Positions 34,396 to 40,875 of a stretch of 40,875 bases of DNA are shown here, piece by piece; position 1 is the stretch's first letter; each line of letters starts with the position of its first letter. This stretch comes from Betaproteobacteria bacterium (GTDB lineage: Bacteria; Pseudomonadota; Gammaproteobacteria; Burkholderiales; SG8-41). Location: contig JANYDM010000060.1 in NCBI GenBank assembly GCA_025363575.1, positions 1-40,875 on the forward strand, written 5' to 3'. Below the pieces are notes generated by a model. The model did not search any database, was not told where the DNA came from, and saw only the letters and a list, made by a program, of their open reading frames with translations. The position numbers and the translations under genes are program-made.

Positions 34396-35043
34396 TCAAC
34401 TTTTGGGCTTGCTCATTTTCTGGCGAGCGAACTGCACGATGCCCGGCAAGATCGAAATGAACACGATGCCGAGTATGAAAGCGGTCAGGTTGTCCTTGAC
34501 GAACGGCAGGTTGCCGAAATAGTAGCCGCCGTAGACGAAAAATCCGATCCAGAACACGCCGCCCGCGAAGCTGTAGGCCATGAAGCGCGGATAGTGCATG
34601 CGACCGATACCGGCGACGAACGGCGCGAACGTGCGGATGATGGGGAGAAAACGCGCGAGGACGATGGTCTTGCCGCCGTGCTTCTCGTAGAAGCGCTGCG
34701 TCTTGTGCAGATGCTCGGGGTTCAGCAGGCGCGAGCGCTGGCGCTTGAACATGCGCGGCCCGAAGTAGCGTCCTATCCAGTAGTTGGTATTGTCGCCGCC
34801 AAACGCAGCAACGAGCAGCACGACGAACAGGCCGTGCACGTCGAGCGAGCCGTTCGCGGCCATGGTGCCGCTGACGAACAGCAGCGAATCACCGGGCAGA
34901 AAAGGCGTGACGACGAGGCCGGTCTCGCAATAGATGATCAGGAACAGGATCAGGTAGACCCACGCGCCGTAGGTCTGGATCAACACCTTGAGATGCTGGT
35001 CGAGATGCAGAACGATATCGAAAAACTGCGCGAGCAACTCCAC
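34396..35043 (-). CDS. DedA-family inner-membrane protein
   Basis: A 215-residue polytopic membrane protein of the DedA (SNARE-associated) family, whose members act in membrane homeostasis, undecaprenyl-phosphate or phospholipid flipping. Family motifs are present: CETGLVVTPFLPGDSLLF (about 39-56) with the acidic residue in the membrane, and FLPIIRTFAPFVAGIGRM with the arginine/proline re-entrant motif. Several hydrophobic segments are clear (VYLILFLIIY, FMAYSFAGGVFWIGFFVYGG, LTAFILGIVFISILPGIVQF). The start is GTG 35043 with a weak AGG upstream. It lies between secF and the catabolic operon, behind a G-rich repeat. Confidence 0.93.
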   Translation of the reverse strand: MELLAQFFDIVLHLDQHLKVLIQTYGAWVYLILFLIIYCETGLVVTPFLPGDSLLFVSGTMAANGSLDVHGLFVVLLVAAFGGDNTNYWIGRYFGPRMFKRQRSRLLNPEHLHKTQRFYEKHGGKTIVLARFLPIIRTFAPFVAGIGRMHYPRFMAYSFAGGVFWIGFFVYGGYYFGNLPFVKDNLTAFILGIVFISILPGIVQFARQKMSKPKS

Positions 35044-35072
35044 GGATGCGCCTGGCGTGAGTTAATGTAGTT

Positions 35073-35165
35073 CCCTCCCCTTCAAGGGGAGGGTTAGGGT
35101 GGGGATGGGGGAGCAGCGAACACTACCCCATCCCCCTCCCTGCCTCCCCCTTGAAGGGGAGGAGG
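35073..35165. repeat. Composite inverted G/C-rich intergenic repeat with G-quadruplex potential
   Basis: Two inverted copies of one unit. Each unit starts with a hairpin (35073-35093 is a perfect 10-bp stem around a single C; the other copy is CCTCCCCCTTGAAGGGGAGG near 35145-35164). Each continues with G-runs of the form GGGTGGGGATGGGGG. The plus-strand run at 35086-35111 contains five G-tracts. It lies between secF and dedA, both read leftward, and matches the elements at 6060 and 27614. Confidence 0.75.
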
Positions 35166-35196
35166 ATTTCAGCAACACATCAGCCTGCAGTCTGCG

Positions 35197-36129
35197 CTAA
35201 ATCGCCGCGCCGACTTCGTTCTTCTTGTCCGGCTTGACCAGGTCTTTGCGCGACACGCCGAGCCACATCACGAGCGGGCTTGCCACCAGCACGGACGAAT
35301 AGATGCCGAAGCAGATGCCGATGGTCAGCGCGAGCGCGAAGTAATGCAGCGTCTCGCCGCCGAAAATGAGCATGGACGTCACCATCAGCTGCGTACAGCC
35401 GTGGGTGATGATGGTGCGCGAAATCGTGCGCGTGATCGCATTGTCGATTACGGTCGTCACGCTGGCGCTGCGCATCTTGCGGAAATTCTCGCGTATCCGG
35501 TCGAACACGACGACCGACTCGTTGACCGAGTAGCCCAGGATCGCCAATACCGCGGCGAGCACCGTCAGCGAGAACTCCCACTGGAATATGGAGAAAAACC
35601 CGAGGATGATGACGACGTCGTGCAGGTTCGCAATGATCGCGGCGAGGCCGAACTTCCATTCGAACCGCATCGCCAGATACAAGACGATGCCGATGGAGAC
35701 GAACAGCAGCGCGAGCCCGCCATTCTCGACCAGCTCCTTGCCGACCTGCGGTCCGACGAACTCGACGCGCCGCACCTCCGCGGTGGCGTCTTGCTTGCTC
35801 AGCTCATCGCGCACTTGCTCAGACAGCTTCGCGCTGCTCTGTCCCTGCTTGACGGGCAGCCGGATCAGCACGTCGAGCGAGGTGCCGAAATTTTGCACCG
35901 CCGCATCGGCGAAGCCGAGCCTGGTCATGGTGTCGCGGATCTTGTTGACGTCGGGCGCCTGCGCGTAATGCACCTCCATCACAGTGCCGCCCGTGAAGTC
36001 GACGCCGAAATTGAGCCCCCTGGTCGCCAGCGAGCCCACCGCGATGAGAAACGTGATGATCGATATCACGTTGAACACCAGCGCGTGGCGCATGAACGGG
36101 ATGTCGTGCTTGATCCGGAAGAATTCCAT
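35197..36129 (-). CDS. secF: Protein translocase subunit SecF
   Basis: A 310-residue inner-membrane protein that, with SecD and YajC, uses the proton gradient to help pull exported proteins through SecYEG. It has an N-terminal membrane segment (ALVFNVISIITFLIAVGSLA) followed by the SecF signature NFGVDFTGGTVMEV. A periplasmic domain (about 45-135) and five further membrane segments follow, including YSVNESVVVFDRIREN and TISRTIITHGCTQLMVTSML. AGGA lies about 10 nt before ATG 36129. It starts 42 bp after secD, the usual order. Confidence 0.98.
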   Translation of the reverse strand: MEFFRIKHDIPFMRHALVFNVISIITFLIAVGSLATRGLNFGVDFTGGTVMEVHYAQAPDVNKIRDTMTRLGFADAAVQNFGTSLDVLIRLPVKQGQSSAKLSEQVRDELSKQDATAEVRRVEFVGPQVGKELVENGGLALLFVSIGIVLYLAMRFEWKFGLAAIIANLHDVVIILGFFSIFQWEFSLTVLAAVLAILGYSVNESVVVFDRIRENFRKMRSASVTTVIDNAITRTISRTIITHGCTQLMVTSMLIFGGETLHYFALALTIGICFGIYSSVLVASPLVMWLGVSRKDLVKPDKKNEVGAAI

Positions 36130-36171
36130 CTATTGTCGCTTCCTCATTTCAACTGATGCCGTTGGCGGAGC

Positions 36172-38079
36172 CTAGCGCCGGGCGGGCGCCGGCTGTTTCG
36201 CTTCCGCCCCGCCCTTCCAGACCGAGCCGATCGAAATACTGTCGAGCTTGCGGCGCCTGCCGTAATAGAGATTGACGATGCTGCGCGACACGACGACCGC
36301 GCTGAATATCGACGTCAGGATGCCGAGGCACAGCACGACCGCAAACCCCTTGACCGGGCCGGAGCCGAACGCGAACAGCGCCAGCCCGCCGATCAGCGTC
36401 GTGATGTTGGAATCGAGAATGGTGCCCCACGCGCGCTCGTAGCCGGCATGGATGGCCGCCTGCGGCGTGTTGCCGTTGCGCAGTTCCTCGCGAATGCGCT
36501 CGTTGATAAGCACGTTGGCGTCGATCGCCATGCCGACCGTCAAGGCAATGCCGGCCATGCCGGGCAGCGTCAACGTGGCCTGCAGCATGGATAGCAGCGA
36601 AATCAGGAACAGCACGTTGATCGCGAGCGCCACCACCGAAATCACGCCGAAGATATGGTAGTACGCGACCATGAACAGGGCGATCAGCGTGAAGCCTATC
36701 CATGTCGAATGGAAACCGATCTTGATGTTGTCGGCGCCGAGGCTGGGGCCGACCGTGCGCTCTTCGATGATGTCCATCGGCGCCGCCAGCGAGCCAGCGC
36801 GCAGCAGGAGCGCCAGGTCATTGGCTTCGCGCGTCGTCATGCGGCCGGAGATCTGGAAGCGCCCGCCGAGCTCGGACTGGATGACGGGCGCGGTGATGAC
36901 TTCGGGTTTGCCTTTTTCGATGAGCAGCACCGCCATGCGGCGCTTGACCGCCTCGCGCGTAGTGTCGCGCATGATGCGCGCGCCCTGGCCGTCGAGCTCG
37001 ACGGTGACGATAGGCTCGCCTGACTGGTTATCGAAGCTCGGGGCCGCATTGGTCAGGCGCTCGCCGGTGACGATGACGTTCTTTGACAGCAGCAGCGGCT
37101 CATTGATCTTGCCGTGGCGATCGACGAAGTATTCCATGCCGAACGGCACCTGCCCTTTTTGCGCGTCCGCGATCTTCTGCGGGTCGTAGTCGCGGCCGGC
37201 GGGGTCGCTCGCGTGAGCATCCACCAGGCGCAATTCGAGGCTCGCGGTGCGGCCAAGCAATTCTTTCGCGCGCGCCGTGTCCTGCACGCCGGGCAGCTGC
37301 ACGACGATGCGGTCAGCGCCCTGCTGCTGAATGATGGGCTCCGCAACGCCCAGCTCATTGACGCGATTGCGCAGCGTCGCGATGTTCTGCTGCAGCGCCA
37401 GGTCCTGCGTGCGCTTCAGCTCCTCGGGTTTCAGCGTCGCCACGAGGCGGAATTCGCCGCCCTGCTCCTGGTCGCTCAGGGCGAGCTCCTGGGCGGCCGT
37501 TTCGATTTCCTTGCGTGCCTTGTCGCGCGCGGCCGCTTCGCGGAATTTGATCTGCAAAACCTGGCCTTCGCGCACTATGCCCGTATAGGCGATGCGCTTA
37601 TCGCGCAGCAGGCCGCGTATGCTGCTGGCGCTGCCGTCGAGTTTCTTCGTCACCGCGGACGGCATGTCGACTTGCAGCAGGAAGTGCACGCCGCCGCGCA
37701 GGTCGAGCCCGAGGTACATGGGCAGCGCGCCGATCGCGCTCAAAGCGCGCGGGCTGCGCGACACGAGGTTGAGAGCGACGACAAAATCTTCGCCCAGCTC
37801 CTTCTGCACGACGTCTTTCGCTTTCAGCTGCGTATCGGTATCGGCAAAACGCACTTTGAGCGATACCGCGTCGAGCGCGATGCCGCCATTCGCGATGTTG
37901 GCGTCTTTGAGCACCCCCTCGACGCGTTTCTGCAGGTCTGCATCGACCTTTTGCGTCGATTTGGCGGCCGAAACCTGGATGGCGGGCACTTCACCGAAAA
38001 AATTCGGCAGCGTGTAGACCACGCCGATCAGCAGCGTGAAGCCGACCAGCAGGTTGATCCAGAGCGGGTAGCGGTTCAT
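36172..38079 (-). CDS. secD: Protein translocase subunit SecD
   Basis: A 635-residue partner of SecF. After the first membrane helix (PLWINLLVGFTLLIGVVYTL) comes a large periplasmic region with the conserved LGLDLRGGVHFLLQVDM (near residue 120) and VNELGVAEPIIQQQGADRIV. The C-terminal membrane part contains LTLPGMAGIALTVGMAIDAN and VLINERIREELRNG, the RND-like proton-path region. Length is normal for a betaproteobacterial SecD. ATG 38079 has no obvious ribosome binding site; a 7-bp-periodic repeat begins 9 bp upstream. Confidence 0.98.
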   Translation of the reverse strand: MNRYPLWINLLVGFTLLIGVVYTLPNFFGEVPAIQVSAAKSTQKVDADLQKRVEGVLKDANIANGGIALDAVSLKVRFADTDTQLKAKDVVQKELGEDFVVALNLVSRSPRALSAIGALPMYLGLDLRGGVHFLLQVDMPSAVTKKLDGSASSIRGLLRDKRIAYTGIVREGQVLQIKFREAAARDKARKEIETAAQELALSDQEQGGEFRLVATLKPEELKRTQDLALQQNIATLRNRVNELGVAEPIIQQQGADRIVVQLPGVQDTARAKELLGRTASLELRLVDAHASDPAGRDYDPQKIADAQKGQVPFGMEYFVDRHGKINEPLLLSKNVIVTGERLTNAAPSFDNQSGEPIVTVELDGQGARIMRDTTREAVKRRMAVLLIEKGKPEVITAPVIQSELGGRFQISGRMTTREANDLALLLRAGSLAAPMDIIEERTVGPSLGADNIKIGFHSTWIGFTLIALFMVAYYHIFGVISVVALAINVLFLISLLSMLQATLTLPGMAGIALTVGMAIDANVLINERIREELRNGNTPQAAIHAGYERAWGTILDSNITTLIGGLALFAFGSGPVKGFAVVLCLGILTSIFSAVVVSRSIVNLYYGRRRKLDSISIGSVWKGGAEAKQPAPARR

Positions 38080-38087
38080 GGCTAGCG

Positions 38088-38199
38088 CGTAATGGGTGAT
38101 GCGTTATGAGCGATGGGCAAACTCATTACTGCGAAACGGCCCCCATTACTCATTACCCATTGCCCATTGCTCATTGCCCGTTGCTCATTGCCCATTAAT
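38088..38199. repeat. Inverted arrays of a 7-bp repeat (CATTGCC-like) between yajC and secD
   Basis: Eight contiguous heptamers run on the plus strand at 38144-38199: CATTACT, CATTACC, CATTGCC, CATTGCT, CATTGCC, CGTTGCT, CATTGCC, CATTAAT. Four diverged heptamers of the same type run on the minus strand at 38115-38088: CATCGCT, CATAACG, CATCACC, CATTACG. The two arrays face each other across a 28-bp spacer that includes another CATTACT (38124-38130). The last heptamer overlaps the yajC stop codon. Confidence 0.85.
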
Positions 38200-38518
38200 C
38201 AACGCCTTTCACCGTGCCCTTGGGCAGCACGAGCTGCACGGCGGGACGCTGCACCTTGATTTCGATCTTGTCGGCGATTTCTATCGTCACGTAGTTATCC
38301 GCAACGCGGGTCACTTTGCCGAGCACCCCGCCGGCGGCGATTACTTCATCGCCTTTTTGCAGCGCGTCGACCATCGCCTTGTGCTCTTTCGCGCGCTTCA
38401 TCTGCGGGCGAATCATTACAAAATACAATACGACAAACATCAGGATGATGGGCAGCATCGACATGATGTCCATGCCGCCAGGGGCCGCCGTCTGCGCCCA
38501 CGCTTCATTGATAAACAC
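38195..38518 (-). CDS. yajC: Sec translocon accessory subunit YajC
   Basis: A 107-residue single-span membrane protein that joins SecDF. The membrane segment is IMSMLPIILMFVVLYFVMIR-like (about residues 18-37), followed by the highly conserved RPQMKRAKEHKAMVDALQKG and DEVIAAGGVLGKVTRV. The start is GTG 38518 with AGGAG 8 nt upstream. It stands between tgt and secD, the standard proteobacterial order. Its stop codon is within a heptanucleotide repeat. Confidence 0.97.
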   Translation of the reverse strand: MFINEAWAQTAAPGGMDIMSMLPIILMFVVLYFVMIRPQMKRAKEHKAMVDALQKGDEVIAAGGVLGKVTRVADNYVTIEIADKIEIKVQRPAVQLVLPKGTVKGVD

Positions 38519-38577
38519 GGTATCAGCTCCTCAGGTGCGGCAATGACCGGGCCGCGACCGGTAAAAAGGTGCGTATT

Positions 38578-40133
<1,556 letters not shown>

Positions 40134-40226
40134 TGCGGCAGCGGGTGCGGTGACGGGAACGGACGGGTATTATCCCTGCAGTAACGCGCAGGCGCCAGAG
40201 CCGCCTGCGCAAATCGGAGGAAAGCC

Positions 40227-40715
40227 ATGACTGATCCATTTACCGTACGCCCGGCGGCACGCGCCGACGTTCCCGTGATCCTCGGCATGATAAAAGAACT
40301 CGCCGACTACGAGCACCTCACGCACCTCTGCACGGCGACCAGCGCGCAGCTCGAAGACGAGCTGTTCGGCCCGAACGCGACTGCCGAAGCGCTGATTGCA
40401 GAATCCGCCGGCACCGCCGCCGGCTACGCGATTTACTTTCACAATTTATCGACCTTTCTCGGCCGCAAGGGCCTTTACCTCGAAGACCTTTACGTGCGCC
40501 CGGCGCTACGCTACCGCGGTTGCGGACGTACGTTGCTGATCGCCGTCGCGCGCATCGCGGCGCAACGAGGCTGCGCGCGCTTCGAATGGATGGCGCTGGA
40601 CTGGAACACGCCCGCGATCGACTTCTACGAAAAACTCGGCGCGCAACAGATGCGTGAATGGCGGTTAATTCGGGTGACGGGCGATGCGTTGCAGAAACTC
40701 GCCGACATGCGCTGA
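40227..40715 (+). CDS. GNAT-family N-acetyltransferase (diamine acetyltransferase-like)
   Basis: A 162-residue Gcn5-related acetyltransferase. FTVRPAARADVPVILGMIKE opens the fold, LEDLYVRPALRYRGCGRTLL holds the acetyl-CoA-binding loop (RxxGxG/A form), and WNTPAIDFYEKLGAQ is the usual motif B. The pattern with DYEHL and LEDLYV resembles spermidine/spermine and thialysine acetyltransferases. GGAGG lies 8 nt before ATG 40227. It is on the opposite strand between queA and the thioesterase gene, so it interrupts the queuosine gene order. Substrate uncertain. Confidence 0.93.
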   Translation: MTDPFTVRPAARADVPVILGMIKELADYEHLTHLCTATSAQLEDELFGPNATAEALIAESAGTAAGYAIYFHNLSTFLGRKGLYLEDLYVRPALRYRGCGRTLLIAVARIAAQRGCARFEWMALDWNTPAIDFYEKLGAQQMREWRLIRVTGDALQKLADMR

Positions 40716-40725
40716 GCGCTGCCGC

Positions 40726-40875
40726 TTAGGCGCACCGCTCGAGCAGCATCGCATCGCCATAGCTGAAGAACCTGTATTGCTTGCGCACCGCGTGCGCGTA
40801 CGCGTGCCGGATATTGTCCGTGCCGGCGAACGCCGACACCAGCATCATCAGGGTCGAGCGCGGCAGATGAAAATT
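40726..40875 (-). CDS. queA: S-adenosylmethionine:tRNA ribosyltransferase-isomerase, C-terminal end (5' part outside window)
   Basis: The last 49 codons of QueA, which builds epoxyqueuosine on tRNA from preQ1 using the ribose of SAM. The visible part reads [18 protein letters not shown] and ends [12 protein letters not shown] with TAA at 40728-40726; both segments are characteristic of the QueA C-terminus. It is convergent with the GNAT gene, 10 bp apart. It shares strand and pathway with tgt further left. Confidence 0.95.
   Translation of the reverse strand, partial: NFHLPRSTLMMLVSAFAGTDNIRHAYAHAVRKQYRFFSYGDAMLLERCA

Noticed and set aside
38144..38199. The heptamer array as a CRISPR
   Set aside because: It is a contiguous 7-bp tandem repeat without spacers.

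Overview
The window reads as a GC-rich betaproteobacterial chromosome, most like the Burkholderiales (Alcaligenaceae/Bordetella-type) or a near relative. The main reasons are six Bug-type (TctC-family) solute-binding proteins without a membrane partner in view, MmgE/PrpD proteins and NDP-forming acyl-CoA synthetases in catabolic clusters, a SoxCD-like sulfite dehydrogenase, and the housekeeping order queA / tgt / yajC / secD / secF. This placement rests on gene content and codon character only.

Layout. (1) 1-3.8 kb is a defence-type island of lower GC. It holds the N-terminal 481 codons of a type I methyltransferase (hsdM, leaving the window), a truncated 5' copy of an OsmC-YcaO gene, a broken P-loop NTPase fragment, and an intact Fic protein with an unusual array of CCGG boxes in its promoter. 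(2) 3.8-6.0 kb is the intact OsmC-YcaO fusion. (3) 6.2-18.8 kb is a catabolic region. One Bug gene is divergent from a forward run: TcuA-like FAD dehydrogenase, acyl-CoA synthetase, two enoyl-CoA hydratase-family proteins, Bug, MmgE/PrpD, Bug, Bug, an M20 amidohydrolase and a small exported protein. (4) 18.8-22.2 kb holds purB, then soxC and a short monohaem cytochrome. (5) 22.2-24.0 kb holds a small membrane protein, a lipoprotein and a divergent HTH regulator with a perfect palindrome in front of it. (6) 34.4-24.1 kb, read leftward, is a second catabolic operon: SDR, two MaoC-like proteins, acyl-CoA synthetase, Bug, Bug, a degenerate crotonase, a second acyl-CoA synthetase and MmgE/PrpD, ending at a clear intrinsic terminator. 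(7) 34.4-40.9 kb, mostly leftward, holds dedA, secF, secD, yajC, tgt, a 4HBT thioesterase, a GNAT gene on the other strand, and the 3' end of queA.

How the parts work together (inference). Both catabolic clusters combine periplasmic capture of an organic acid (Bug), CoA activation (NDP-forming ligase), crotonase/MaoC hydration steps, a dehydrogenase, and an MmgE/PrpD hydratase/isomerase-like enzyme. They look like two parallel routes for carboxylic or tricarboxylic acids, but the substrates cannot be read from sequence. The most unusual structures are the Fic/NTPase remnant wedged between two copies of the OsmC-YcaO 5' end, the 12-bp-phased CCGG boxes, a 7-bp-periodic repeat between yajC and secD, G-rich palindromic intergenic repeats, and several enzymes that have lost canonical catalytic residues.
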